From Desmodus rotundus (Eukaryota; Chordata; Mammalia; Chiroptera; Phyllostomidae), in contig NC_071392.1 in assembly GCF_022682495.2 (NCBI RefSeq), positions 105,204,896 to 105,268,895 on the forward strand: a stretch of DNA of 64,000 nt, written 5' to 3'. Position 1 is the first letter of the stretch; each line of letters starts with the position of its first letter. This document shows, in pieces, positions 42,455-52,629 of the stretch. The position numbers were made by a program, and so were the translations under genes. The notes under the pieces are model-generated. The model did no database searches. It was given only the letters and a program-made list of their open reading frames with translations, and was not told the origin of the DNA.

Positions 42455-43716
42455 AGATGAAAACACTAGCCGTCAAGGAAATGCTCCTCAAAACTGTAGT
42501 GAGATACCTCTACATGCCCACTAGGATGGTAACAATTAAAAAAAGACAAACAATCTCAAGTGTTGGTGAGGATGTGGAGAAATGGGAGCCCTCACGCATC
42601 GCTGCTGGGATTGTAAAATGGTGCAGCTGCTTTCAAAACCAGTCCAGCAGTTCCTCCGTAGGTTGAAAAACAGAGTTTCTCTGACCCAGCAGTTCCCCTC
42701 CTAGATATATATACAAGAAAACGAAAATACATGCCCACACACAAACGTTCACAGCAGCATCATTCATAAGAGCCAGAAGGTGGAAACAAGCCAAACGTCC
42801 ACCAGTTCAGGAATGGATATATTAAATGTGGCACGTCCGTACAATGGAAGGTTATGTTGCCATAAAAAAGGAGTGAAGTACTGATTCCTGCTGCAACACG
42901 GCTGGCCCTGGAAGTCACACTAAGCGAAATAAGCCAGTCAAAAAGACTGTGTGATTTCTGATGTGTCTGTTTCCGTTCCATGAAAGGTCCCGAGCAGGCA
43001 AGGCCACAGAGACAGGAAGTGAACGGGTGATTGGCTGGTGCGGGGAGGGGAGACCAGCAGAGGGCCAGTGAAGGACTGCTCATAGTACAGGCGTTTTTGA
43101 GGGGGAGGGGGTGATGAAAAAGTTCCTGAACTGATTGTGATAAACCTAATAAAAACCACTGAGCTGTATACTTTAGATCAGCGATTTTCCACCTTCGTCA
43201 TTCCATGGAACACATCAACCAAGGACTCAAATTCGGCAGCACACCAAAAGACACATTTTTTTGCTGGTCAGACAAAAAAAGGTAAAATTTTGATTGATTT
43301 ACAAAGATATATATAATAATAATAATTACCCACACTTTTTGCTCCAAAGTGACTTTTTAAATAAATCAGGTGCCTATACTTCTATACATAAAGATTTCTG
43401 GTTCCAAGAATCAACCAATCACATGCAACCTATACTATGCAACGTGACCAATAAGATGCAACTCTATTATATAACGTATATATTTATAGTTAAAGACAGG
43501 GCATTCATACCGTACAGCCCTAGTTGTATTGGCTGCTGTCATTTTTTTATTTGACAATCTAAGAGAAAAGAGTTCAGTGCTTCTGACTAAGTAGTCAGGT
43601 GTTGGATGTTTTAAAATTCTTGTGGCACACTTGTTGGATATCGCTGCTTTAGATGAGTTAATCATATGGAATGTGCATTTTATCTCAATAAAACTGTTAG
43701 AATAATTTTTAAAAAA
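42455..43716 (+). repeat. L1 LINE 3' end, interrupted by a hAT element
   Basis: 'gaaatgctcctcaaaactgt', 'tgctgggattgtaaaatggt', 'cagcagcatcattcataaga', 'gcgaaataagccagtcaaaa' and 'actgagctgtatactttaga'. The final 'tctcaataaaactgttag' follows the inserted hAT element. The phrases are in exact L1 order. Confidence 0.93.
43179..43646 (+). mobile_element. Non-autonomous hAT transposon (468 bp) with 8-bp target duplication
   Basis: Ends CAGCGATTTTCCACC and, inverted at the right, CAGCGATATCCAACA. The flanks are CTTTAGAT (43171-43178) and CTTTAGAT (43647-43654), identical. It splits a tract that is continuous in L1 elements. The interior is AT-rich with no transposase ORF. 8-bp duplications with CAGCG-type ends define hAT elements, which were active late in bats. 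Confidence 0.95.
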
Positions 43717-43739
43717 AGAATCGAGCACGAAGATGGCAA

Positions 43740-43905
43740 TGAAAACATAAACCATCATTTATTGGGAACATGGACTGTGGGCCAAGGACATATTAATCTC
43801 CCTCGACTTTCACAATACCCCTGTTTTCCCCATCGCAGAGATGAGGACACAGTCGGGAGGGAACTCACAACCCCGCACTGCTCCCTGAGAAGCGAAGGGT
43901 CTGAG
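43740..43905 (-). repeat. MIR SINE
   Basis: 'atcatttattgggaacatgg', 'cccatcgcagagatgaggac' and 'cacagtcgggagggaactca'. Confidence 0.7.
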
Positions 43906-43919
43906 CCCCACATCTGAAG

Positions 43920-44240
43920 CTTGAAGGGCTTTTGTCTTCTCCTTGGAAGGAGTGGGGAGCTGGTGCACTGGCTCAGCAGGTCAGACATGTGGGGCCCAGG
44001 ATCTGGGGCTCCTCCCGGCCCTTTATCTGGCTTGGGCAGCCAGAGGTGAGGGTCAGGGCTCTTCATCGCTCCCTCAGGCCTTCTCCTAGCATCTCCCTGC
44101 TTAGGGCCCCTGACGTAAACACCTGGCAGGGGCCGCCTGAGAGGCCCTGGGTCTGGTTTGGCAAACAGGGCCAGCTTAGGCCTGTCCAAGGCAGGGCTCC
44201 AGCCTGTCCACAGGGCCGGCCCCAAGACTTCCCATCTTTA
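43920..44240. other. No gene or clear repeat seen
   Basis: GC-rich. A 156-codon minus ORF (43755-44225) begins inside unassigned DNA and runs into a MIR. Confidence 0.5.
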
Positions 44241-44244
44241 CTCT

Positions 44245-44475
44245 ACGAGATACACAGATAATAGCATGCATGCACAAGATGTACAGCCAACGGTTTTCAT
44301 CACTGCGTTGTTTACAATGGGGAAAACCCAGAAAGAACCTGAACGCCCGACGCTGGGGGAATGGTGACTTCTCAACGGAACGCGCGGTGGAAGAATGCAA
44401 CGCAGCCCTTCGAGCTCGTGTGGCAGACAAACGCTCACGGGTGGAACAGGCTCGCTGCACACTAAGTGAGAGAAG
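44245..44475 (+). repeat. L1 LINE 3' fragment, CpG-rich
   Basis: 'cactgcgttgtttacaatgg', 'gaacctgaacgcccgacgct' and 'gtggaagaatgcaacgcagc' follow L1 ORF2-end order. Confidence 0.72.
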
Positions 44476-44499
44476 CAGCCTCCGCTACCCCACCACCGC

Positions 44500-44645
44500 C
44501 CAGATCAGCCCCTGCCTGCACCCCACCCTGCCATCCGGCATCCTGAACTTCCTGTGGTCCCCAAATGCCCAGGCTGTCTCTCTTCTCAGGCACGTGCACT
44601 GGCTGTTCTCTCTGTCCACAATGCCACCCCATCCCCTTTCTTATT
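44500..44645 (+). repeat. L2 LINE 3' fragment
   Basis: 'ctctcttctcaggcacgtgc' and 'gctgttctctctgtccacaa'. Confidence 0.6.
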
Positions 44646-44654
44646 TATTTATTT

Positions 44655-44760
44655 ACTTTTTTCCTTTTAAAAAAATAATTATTTTATTGTTGTTCAATTA
44701 CAGTTGTCTGCATTCCCCCCCTCCCCCCCCAGCCAAACCCACCCCCTTTCTTTTCATTTA
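44655..44760 (-). repeat. L1 LINE 3' end (bat-type), antisense
   Basis: 'aattattttattgttgttca' and 'attacagttgtctgcattcc', identical in plan to the copy at 48106-48346. Confidence 0.82.
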
Positions 44761-44815
44761 TTTTCCAACTGGCTAAGTCTGATTCAGCCTTTAGGTCCCA
44801 GGGGGAAATACCTCT

Positions 44816-44836
44816 CCCCCCCCCCCCCCCCCCCCC
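44816..44836. repeat. C21 homopolymer
   Basis: Twenty-one C on the plus strand. The length may vary and is prone to sequencing error. Confidence 0.9.
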
Positions 44837-44849
44837 GCCCCAGGGAAGA

Positions 44850-45160
44850 GCTCTTGAGCTGAGACAGACAGGGTTCCTGCTCTGTGATCTTGCAGCCCCT
44901 GTGGGTCCCCCGTCATGGCACGGGTCACACTCATGTAACTGGCTGCCTCCTACATTTGGCAGATGGGGACAGGCCTGTCTGACTCGCTCCCAGAGCAGGC
45001 ACCTTCCCGTGATGCCCTCGGCAACCGGAGTAAGAGCCAGACCCCTGTTCGCGTCCTGCGAGGCTCCTGTGATCTGGCTGGTGCCCGCGCCTTCAGCGTG
45101 TCTCCTCTAAGGCTCAAGCACTCTGCTCATGGATCTAGACGCTTCTCCAACTTGCCAACT
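44850..45160. other. No gene or clear repeat seen
   Basis: GC-moderate with short ORFs. Confidence 0.45.
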
Positions 45161-45164
45161 GCAT

Positions 45165-45335
45165 TCCTGCCCCAGGACCTTTGCATTTGCCGTTTCCACT
45201 GCTTGGAATGAGTGACCAAATGATCAAGACTTAGTCCCTCTCCTCATAGTCCAGGGAGAGGCAGACGCATAAACAGGTCCTCCCCTGGGTCCTGGCTTCT
45301 TCACCTGTAAGAGGGAGGGGTCATCTGCCCGGTGT
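45165..45335 (+). repeat. L2 LINE 3' fragment
   Basis: 'cccaggacctttgcatttgc' then 'cgtttccactgcttggaatg'. Confidence 0.75.
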
Positions 45336-45339
45336 CTCT

Positions 45340-45900
45340 CTCTTTGCTTCCCCCTCCACCCCCTGTCCCTTACAGGCCAGACCGCCTGTTTGGCGAACAA
45401 ATGAAGGGCAGAGTGGGTGTGAATGGTTGTTATTACAATGGACTGAGAGCTTCCTGGTGGATCAGGACACCGTAGGGGCAGGGGAGGAGGGAACAGGTAG
45501 GCAGACCTGCTCTAAGATCATTGCCAACAGGTAGCAGGGACCGGCTGAGGCTGCCGGGCCTCTAGGGGGTCAGGTGTCTGGTGACTGCTGATCCTTCCCT
45601 TCCCGAGCCAGGACGGTCTGGGGCAGGCTGCTGGGGGCCGCTGGCCCTGGAACCTTTCCCATTGTGGCTGTCTCTTTGTCATGCACTTGACTCCTCTCCT
45701 CCCGGGAGGAGCCCCAGAGAGCCACAGGGCACCACAGGCTCCAAATACTTAGTTCTTGCACGCTCCCTCTGCTCTTTGGGCCCATTCCTGCCCCCCACCC
45801 CCCATAGTGCTTATGGGAGTGGAGTGTGTGCCCCCCACCTAGACTCATCCACCGCCCCCGAATGCTTCTGGGCCTGTTTCCCTAGCAGAAAAGACTACCA
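45340..45900. other. No gene or clear repeat seen
   Basis: An old LINE scrap may start the interval ('tgaagggcagagtgggtgtg'). The rest is unassigned. Confidence 0.45.
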
Positions 45901-45904
45901 TGAA

Positions 45905-46062
45905 CCTTTATATTTGTCTAGCAGGTGGCGTTTAGTGAATTAAAGCACCATGTGAGGTTATGACTGTAATGAGTAGGGCTTCCATTCCCACTTGACATGT
46001 GAGGAAGCTGAAGCTTTGAAAGACTGCGACCCCACGGATTCAGGCAGAAAAGAGGCCGAAAA
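45905..46062 (-). repeat. MIR SINE, diverged
   Basis: 'cccacttgacatgtgaggaa' followed by 'gctgaagctttgaaagactg'. Confidence 0.6.
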
Positions 46063-46064
46063 AC

Positions 46065-46295
46065 TCATCAGGTGCCTAAGGTGCGATAGGCACTTCACAG
46101 TCAGGATCTCATTTAACGCTCCGTGGTCCTTCAAGGTAGGTGCATGAGTCTTCAGGTAGCAGGTTAAAAAGCTGAAGCCGAGGGAAGTGAAGTGAATTGC
46201 CCGAGGTGGCAGCCACGTAGCTGCGCAGTGGTGGATCCGGGGCTCCGAATCCAGTACGACCGACTGCTGAAGCCAGCGTCCTTGACCGTGGTGCC
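46065..46295 (-). repeat. MIR SINE
   Basis: 'gtgcgataggcacttcacag', 'gaagtgaagtgaattgcccg' and 'atccggggctccgaatccag'. Confidence 0.78.
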
Positions 46296-46444
46296 TACCA
46301 CCTGTGTTGCATTTCAGCTGCTCAGCCTGATAAGAGGCAGGTGATTCGCTGTACTTCTCAAGGGAGAGGACTGAGGGTGAGAGACTGGACAGTATCCATG
46401 GCGGGCAAGACACCGAGTTCAGATCGCTTGTAGAAGTTCAGGGT

Positions 46445-46562
46445 TGGGAGGAATGGCAGGGTCACTGGAGGTCATCTCGTCACCCTCTCCCCTCACAGAC
46501 GAGAAGACAGATCCAGTGAAGGGAAGTGACTTACCCCATGTCATACCATCAGCCAGATAATC
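46445..46562 (-). repeat. MIR3-like SINE fragment
   Basis: 'ggtcatctcgtcaccctctc' and 'gaagtgacttaccccatgtc'. Confidence 0.55.
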
Positions 46563-46564
46563 CT

Positions 46565-46905
46565 CAAGCTCCTTCTCGGGAGTAGTTTGAGGTCATCAGC
46601 AGGGGCAGCTGGTCACTGTCACCTCCTTCCTGCAACGCTAGGTCAGTCCCCAGCTCTGCGTGACTGTCTAACTCACCATCCCACCAGTACCACGTTGGAC
46701 CAGTTCGTTGATTATATCGCGTCACTAGGACTCGTTGATGGGAGGTGTTAGGCATCTGAGATGCCTTACTTAGATATATAAGTATGTGGACTTAATAAAA
46801 AAAACCAAAAAGGTACAGAGTTTATATAAAAAGATATACACAGACTAGAGATTGGGAGACAGACCCTGTATCAGTGAGAGTTCTCCAAAAAACAACCAAT
46901 TAAAG
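46565..46905. other. No gene seen; old repeat scrap at the end
   Basis: 'tcagtgagagttctccaaaa' at about 46871 resembles a common placental repeat and may be the host of the Tigger element. Confidence 0.45.
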
Positions 46906-46910
46906 GTGTA

Positions 46911-47243
46911 CACTTACCCTTGAACAACGAGGAGGTTGGGGGAGCTGACGCCCCCTCCCCTAATTGAAAATCCATGTATAACTTTTGACCCCCTCCAGAA
47001 CTTAACTCCTAATAGCCTACTGTGGACTGAGAGCCTTACTGATAAGATAAATGGTCTTAACACATATTTTGTATATTATATGTCTTACATACACTGTATT
47101 CTTACAATAAAGTAAGCTACAGAAAAGAAAATATTATTAAGAAAATTGTAAGGAAGAGAAAATACGTTTACAGTATTTATTGAAAAAAATCTGCTAATAA
47201 ATGGACCCGCCAGTTCGAAGCCATGTTGTTCAAAGGCTACCTG
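46911..47243. mobile_element. Tigger/MER2-like non-autonomous DNA transposon
   Basis: Inverted ends 'acccttgaacaacg' and 'tgttgttcaaagg'. The body has 'ttgaaaatccatgtataact', 'actcctaatagcctactgtg' and 'ttcttacaataaagtaagct'. A TA precedes the left end, and the right flank has changed to TG. Confidence 0.88.
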
Positions 47244-47289
47244 TGTGTGTGAGGGTTTGTACATCCCAGAGGTGCGCAGGGCCAAGGCT

Positions 47290-47590
47290 CAGCGGGCAGA
47301 TACGAGGGAGAGGATTTCTGCGCGGGTGGGAGGTGGAGGAAATGACTTATGAGGCTTTTGTCTCTCTGGACAAGGGTCCCAAGATTCCCTCCCTAGTTTG
47401 GACACACAGCCAGTGACAGGTCAAGTCAGGATTAGGAACAGTCCCCTCCCCTCCACTTCGGCCTGTCCTCTCTGTGCTTTTCTGTCCCTCGAACACAGCT
47501 AAGCTGCCACCCCATGACCCCCGGGCCTTTGCACGCACCATATCTTCTCCACAGAGAGGCATCCAGATTCTACGTTCTGGAAACTTATAA
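47290..47590. other. No gene or clear repeat seen
   Basis: L2-like words 'gccacccca' and 'cctttgcacgcaccatatct' at 47500-47545 suggest an L2 scrap. Confidence 0.45.
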
Positions 47591-47599
47591 AGCCGGGGG

Positions 47600-48560
47600 G
47601 CCTTTAAGAAAAAAAAAAGAATACAAAATCAGATAAGAATGTGAACATGTAGAACGAGAAACAAAACCACAACAAAATTTTAAAAGCTGATAAATGCCAC
47701 ACAATGTTCAGAAAAATAATGTTTGCATTCACCACCTGATATAGCTCCATAATACTTTTATGCCTTCGTTTTGGTTACATACCTTCAGGGTAACCTCTTC
47801 ATGTGGCATTGACTTTGTCATGTCAGTTTTCTTTGGAATAAGAAGACAAGTTAGTCTTTTCTCTAGTGCAATCAACCAAACGTTTTTTATTGTTGATAGT
47901 TTAGAAAAGTTCCTTTCAAATTCACAACTCTTACTGATAGTATCACATAATTTTAGGATTGTTGTCGAATTTAGAAAACCCTCTCTCGAGTTTCTTTCCT
48001 ACAGGGCCTGCAAGATTTCAGGAAGCATGAGAATGTTTCCTTGATTATTATTCAATCTTTTTGACTTGACGCCACCTACTAACCGGCTTGCTGCAATGTC
48101 CTCTTTTTTTGTTGTTTTTTTAAAAAATTATTTTATTGTTATTCAAGTACAGTTGTCTACATTTACCGCCCACCACTCCCTGCCCCACCCCAGCCATCCC
48201 CACCTCCCTCCCCTAATTCCACCCCCTCTTGGTTTTGTCCGTGTGTCCTTTATCGTTGTTCCTGAAATCCCTTCCCCCCTTTCCCCCCATTATCCCCTCC
48301 CACCTGCCCTCTGGTTACTGTCAGATTGTTCTTAATTTCAGCGTCTCTGCAATGTCCTCTTCGCAATGATCTAGTTTGAGCTTGATTATTTTCATTGATG
48401 TTGCTATCCCATGAAAGCTTCCCTTGGCTAGATCCCCCCAAATGCCATCGCTGCACTGGCCATGCCCGAAATTAGAGGAATGTGACAAGGGGGAAGCTGG
48501 AAAAAGGCAGCATCCTTCATCAGTTGCAGTCAAAATTGCCGACTTTGGCAAACTCTACAA
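47600..48560 (-). pseudogene. Decayed hAT-superfamily transposase (C-terminal dimerisation region)
   Basis: On the minus strand, 47980 to 47729 reads without a stop for about 83 codons and includes SCEFERNFSKLSTIKN and then EKRLTCLL, closing with a stop. In hAT transposases, including those domesticated in ZMYM/ZBED-type genes, the dimerisation region reads close to 'S-C/A-E-x-E-R-x-F-S-K-L-x-x-I-K' followed by R-L-x-x-L. The frame has no start codon, and stops interrupt the upstream part. An L1 has landed at 48106-48346 within this stretch. The AT-rich composition differs from the flanks. It could instead be a retrocopy of a hAT-derived host gene. Confidence 0.72.
48106..48346 (-). mobile_element. 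5'-truncated bat L1 insertion with perfect 15-bp target duplication
   Basis: CTGCAATGTCCTCTT occurs at 48091-48105 and again at 48347-48361. Between them lies an antisense L1 3' end: a T-rich start (poly(A) tail in L1 sense), 'tattttattgttattcaagt' and 'tctggttactgtcagattgt'. This is a complete, clean retrotransposition event of about 240 bp. Confidence 0.95.
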
Positions 48561-48564
48561 CAGT

Positions 48565-48785
48565 GTGTGACCCCGAGTAGGCATAGCTAGGGCCCCACTC
48601 AGGTCACTGGAAAGACCCTGGCCAGTGAGGGGCTCCTTAGCATAAACTTGGGGAGTTCGGTAAATCCATTTCTGTCTTTCCCCAGACTGAAATCCCTGCC
48701 CTGCCCACCCTTGAGGAATGGGGGGAACAGCTCCTGATCTCCCCACCCCCACACTCAAACATCACTTCTCCGAGGGGGCCTCCAG
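48565..48785. other. No gene or clear repeat seen
   Basis: Unassigned. The minus ORF here (48555-48758) has no motif. Confidence 0.45.
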
Positions 48786-48789
48786 AATA

Positions 48790-48880
48790 GGTTCACTGCC
48801 CCATGAGGCTGGAGGCCACGTCTGCACCTTCAGTGTGCTTGGAGCGGTGCCTGGTACTTAGTAGAATCATAGGCTCAGAG
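48790..48880 (+). repeat. L2 LINE 3'-terminal fragment
   Basis: 'ccatgaggctggaggccacg' then 'ggagcggtgcctggtactta'. Confidence 0.65.
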
Positions 48881-49139
48881 GCTGAAGTGGCATGCCAAGC
48901 TCACCTAGACTGTTGGTGCCAGAGCTGGGAATCGACAAGGAACGTGGGGAGGCAGGGAGGGATGCCATCTGCCCAGATGGGCTGCAGGGCCCAGAGTAAT
49001 GAATTCACTTCTTGACAGACCCCTTCAGAGCCCTAGCTGGCCGGCTTCCCTTCCCCATCCCGGGTGGGTGGCTGACTGGGAAGCCCTGGAGCAAGTACTC
49101 TGAGCCCTGCCGCTGAGCTCTCCCTTTACTGCTGGGCAG

Positions 49140-49335
49140 CATAGAAAAGAGGACGGGCCTGGGTTTGAATCCTCAGGCCGCTCCTTAGCAGCGGGGTAGT
49201 TCTGGCCAAGCTGACGTTACTTCTCTGCACTTGGATGTCACCATCTGTAAGATGGGTATGTGGCGGCACCTCCCCGACAGGGTCTGAGGACTGTGGATAG
49301 TGCTGAAGTGGAGGAAGTGCTCTGGCCCTGGAGCT
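49140..49335 (+). repeat. MIR SINE
   Basis: 'cctgggtttgaatcctcagg', 'ttctctgcacttggatgtca' and 'ccatctgtaagatgggtatg'. Confidence 0.82.
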
Positions 49336-49339
49336 GGAG

Positions 49340-49615
49340 TCAAGTGGGAGTATTACCTTGTGAACTGGGGTAGAAGCAGAAACCTTTTCTTCTCTGCAGT
49401 CTGAGCCCGTCTCAACCCCGTATCCCCACGCCGAGTCCCCGGGCTTGTGCTCATGCTTCTTTGCTGATGTCAACCAAGGTGACTAACCAGTTTTCTATGG
49501 TAAAATAACTCTGGAATGAGCACACATTTCTCCCTCTGGCCCCTTGCTTTAAGGGGTAGGGCCCGCACCTCTATCTTGGGCCAGGCAAGGGCGAAACTCA
49601 CATCCACAAGAACAA
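49340..49615. other. No gene or clear repeat seen
   Basis: Unassigned short interval. Confidence 0.4.
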
Positions 49616-49619
49616 GGGA

Positions 49620-49850
49620 GCAAGGGGTTGTGCATGTACTGGGTGCCAGGCACTGTGGTCAGCTTTTCTATGTTTCTCTGGTGTCCCACAGCCCTGTAAA
49701 ATAGGAAGCATTATCCCCATTTCACAGAGGTGGAGACTGAGGCTCGGCCAGGACAAAGCTGAGCCCACACACGCACTGAATGGCACAGCTTGGAAGGGAA
49801 ACCCAGACAGCAACCCAGCCAGGGCTCCTGACTGTCCACTGCTCTTCCGA
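49620..49850 (-). repeat. MIR SINE
   Basis: 'tactgggtgccaggcactgt', 'cccatttcacagaggtggag' and 'actgaggctcggccaggaca'. Full length. Confidence 0.88.
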
Positions 49851-49859
49851 TTGGTGCAG

Positions 49860-50340
49860 ATGCCTGGAATTTCCCCCTTAGGAAGTGGCTCTTTTAGTAA
49901 AGGAATTAATTCCCTTTTTGTTAAAACGTAACATGATGGCAGGGAATTCTCAAATTTAGTTTTAAAATTTGAACACTATTTCCTCCACAGCGGTAGAAAC
50001 AACTGCGGGCTCTTTGTGGGGAGGGATGTTGTTTTGCTTTGTTTTTTTCCCACGTCCTCGCTGCGAATCGCAGGGCCGGCGCGGGGTAGGAGTCCTGTAG
50101 CTGTTTGGCAACGACCGACCTTGTGGATGCGTGAGGGCCTCGAAGCAGCGGCCCTGCCAGTCCTGGGCCGGACCCGCAGGATCATAGCCCACTTGGGCAG
50201 GATGAGACAGACCTTCTAACCTCGAGGTCACAGACCTGTAGCACGGGGTCCTATGGCTCATGAGAAGGTTTTGTTTAATCCATAGAATGTCTTTTTAAAA
50301 CTTTCAATTACTTGCCATTATTTAAAAAAATTAGAAGGTT
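49860..50340. other. No gene or clear repeat seen
   Basis: The central part (50050-50190) is CpG-rich for the region, with 'gcgaatcgcagggccggcgc'. Unassigned. Confidence 0.45.
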
Positions 50341-50346
50341 TCCATG

Positions 50347-50530
50347 CCCTGGCCAGGTGACTCCGTTGGTTAGAGCAGCATCCCGATACGCCAAGGTTGC
50401 AGGTTTGATGCCCTGGAAGGGCACAGACAAGAAGCAGCCAATGAGTGCATAAATAAGTGGGACAACAAGACGATGTTTGTCTCTCTCTCTCTGTTCCTCT
50501 TTCTCTCTAAGTGTAAAAAAAAAAAAAATT
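50347..50530 (+). mobile_element. VES-type bat SINE
   Basis: 'gccctggccaggtgactccg', 'ttggttagagcagcatcccg', 'aatgagtgcataaataagtg' and a CT tail ending in A14. A short repeat 'aaaattagaaggttt' occurs on both sides (about 50327 and 50526) and is the likely target duplication. Confidence 0.95.
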
Positions 50531-50594
50531 AGAAGGTTTTACATAAAATCCAGGCTTCCAGTTTGTGGCAGAGACCATCATCAAAAGTCTACCT

Positions 50595-51000
50595 TTCACC
50601 AAACCCATATTCTTTTCTTCCCAAAACACAGTTAGACTATATTTTCCAGCCTCCCTTGCAGTTAGCTGGGACCACATGACCACATTCTAGCCAGTGGAAA
50701 ATGCAAGGAAGTGATATGCACCACTTCCTGCCTGGTTCCTAAAACCTCCCTCTAACCCTCCACACTCTCTCCTGTCTGCTGGCCTGATGCAGAAGACCAG
50801 GGAGGACTCCTAGGCCCTAGGAGAGGCAGAGCTACCAGGTGGCAGGAGAGGCAGTTCAGGGCGGTGTGAAACCCCCCGCTGGCCCACATGCACTATGGCA
50901 GGACCAGGAGGTAAACCTTCCCGGTATTACCGGGCTGAGCTTCTGGGTTGTTACAGCAGCCTATCCTGACGAATACAGCTTCTCTTGGAAAATCAGAAAT
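50595..51000 (+). repeat. Unnamed interspersed repeat, copy 2 of 4
   Basis: 'tgcagttagctgggaccaca', 'tgaccacattctagccagtg', 'ccacttcctgcctggttcct' and 'ttacagcagcctatcctgac'. Confidence 0.7.
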
Positions 51001-51044
51001 CTGGTAACACTGGGCTCACTTTTCCACGTGGCAACAATGAGCTG

Positions 51045-51270
51045 TAATTTTTTTAAAGGTTTGTTTTATTCTCATCTGTGAGAGAGGGGAAAAGAGAGAG
51101 AGAGAAACATCGATGCAAGAGAAAACCACTGATCAGCTGTCTCCTGCGTGCGCTCCAACTGGGGATCAAGCCCGCCACCCAGGCATGTGCCCTGACCAGG
51201 AATCTAACCGGTGACATTTTGGTTACAGCACGATGCTCCAGCCACCTGAGCCCTGCCATCCAGGACGAGC
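51045..51270 (-). mobile_element. VES-type bat SINE
   Basis: Antisense. 'agagaaacatcgatgcaaga', 'ggcatgtgccctgaccagga' and 'tgctccagccacctgagccc'. Confidence 0.94.
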
Positions 51271-51394
51271 TGTGACTTTTAACTGCTGGCCCCTCTGCCT
51301 GGCTGGCGTTTGCTAGTCCACCTGATCTCTGATCTCTGTCTGACTCCTAGAGTTATTTGATTTTGCAGCTTCTGATTAAATTCCATCTTTGCCT

Positions 51395-51512
51395 CAACTA
51401 TATGGGGAAATCGAGGCACAGAGAGGACAAGGGACCAGCTCAAGGTCACAGTGTGTGGAGGGCAAAACTGAAACTTGGACTGGAGTCTCCTGACCCCTAT
51501 GCCAGGGATTTT
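51395..51512 (-). repeat. MIR SINE fragment
   Basis: 'ggggaaatcgaggcacagag' and 'ccagctcaaggtcacagtgt'. Confidence 0.75.
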
Positions 51513-51519
51513 TCTCAGG

Positions 51520-52625
51520 AACTGTCTTACTTGTGAGCAGACAGGAGGTTTGAGTAGGAAGTAGGAGAAAGAGGGAGATTCCAGTGTCTAGGGCTCTCTT
51601 GGGGTGGTGGGGAAGCTAAGTGACCAAAAGGAGAAGGAGCACCCCAATGGTGAAGGGGTGAAGAACAGAAGTGGGGGGAAGCCATGACTTCTCTGTGATC
51701 CCACAGTTTGTATAAGGCTTAGAAATGCCAAAGGCAACGAAGGCTCCCTCCCCAAGGCAGGCCTGTGTGCCTGCTGGCAGTGCCTGGCCCTAGTCCTCCC
51801 CTTACCCTCCCTCTTGGGAAAGGGCCCATGTCCTTGATTGCAAAACTCCACTGACAAGGAACAGGAACCAATTATTCCTCCCAGAATGCTAACAACAGAA
51901 AGACAAGCACTTACAAAATAATCCCATGATAGGTCACTGCCCCAAGAATGTAGCTGTGGAGAGGGCTGGAGGGAGCTGAGCAAGGTGTGGGGGCCGGTCC
52001 CCATGAGCCCTCCCCTGTAGCTCTGCTGGGGGCTTCCCTTCCCCCTCTCATAGCCACCACCACTCCCCAACGCGTGGAGCACCTGTCCACCATGCCTTTC
52101 CTGGAGGGCTCAGAAAATACCCATCCCAGCTGAAGAAGCACCCAGGTCTCCCTTTGCACACTTTTCTGTAAGTTCAGCACGTCTGTGGACACCCAGGGGC
52201 TCCTGAGGGCCCATGAACCCTGCTTTGGCTCCACTATCTCATCTGCTCAGACTAGACTACTGCCAGGAACCCACAGCAGCTTGACCAAAACAGAGCTTGC
52301 TCATCGCTTCTCCACTGCTTACGTCCCCATAACTCCACCTGACTCCCCCAGCTCGGACAGGGAAAGGCTCTTGGAGACTTGAATTTGCAACCACCCCTCT
52401 CCCAACCAGTACCCTTCCACCATCTCCACCACCACCACCTTGAAAGGGACGGGAAGACATCATGAAATTGAAGGCCCGCGTAGAGAAAGAAGAAGAGGTT
52501 GTGTCCTCAGTGTTCAGAGGCTGTTCGGAACTGTTGGTGCAGAAGGGCCTCAGCAGAAAACTCCACAAAACCACAGGGGCCTTGGGCATGGAAGTTGAGT
52601 TGTCCTTAAGAAGTGATCCCAGCTG
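51520..52625. other. Unassigned 1.1-kb segment upstream of LTR copy A
   Basis: No repeat recognised. It contains a 164-codon minus ORF (51588-52082) and a 110-codon minus ORF (52257-52589), neither with a known motif. It may be part of the unit that ends at 52950. Confidence 0.4.
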
Positions 52626-52629
52626 CCTT

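Noticed and set aside
52257..52589. 110-codon minus ORF as a small secreted protein
   Set aside because: A hydrophobic start is present, but no homology is recognised, and it overlaps an open plus frame. Not supportable as a gene.
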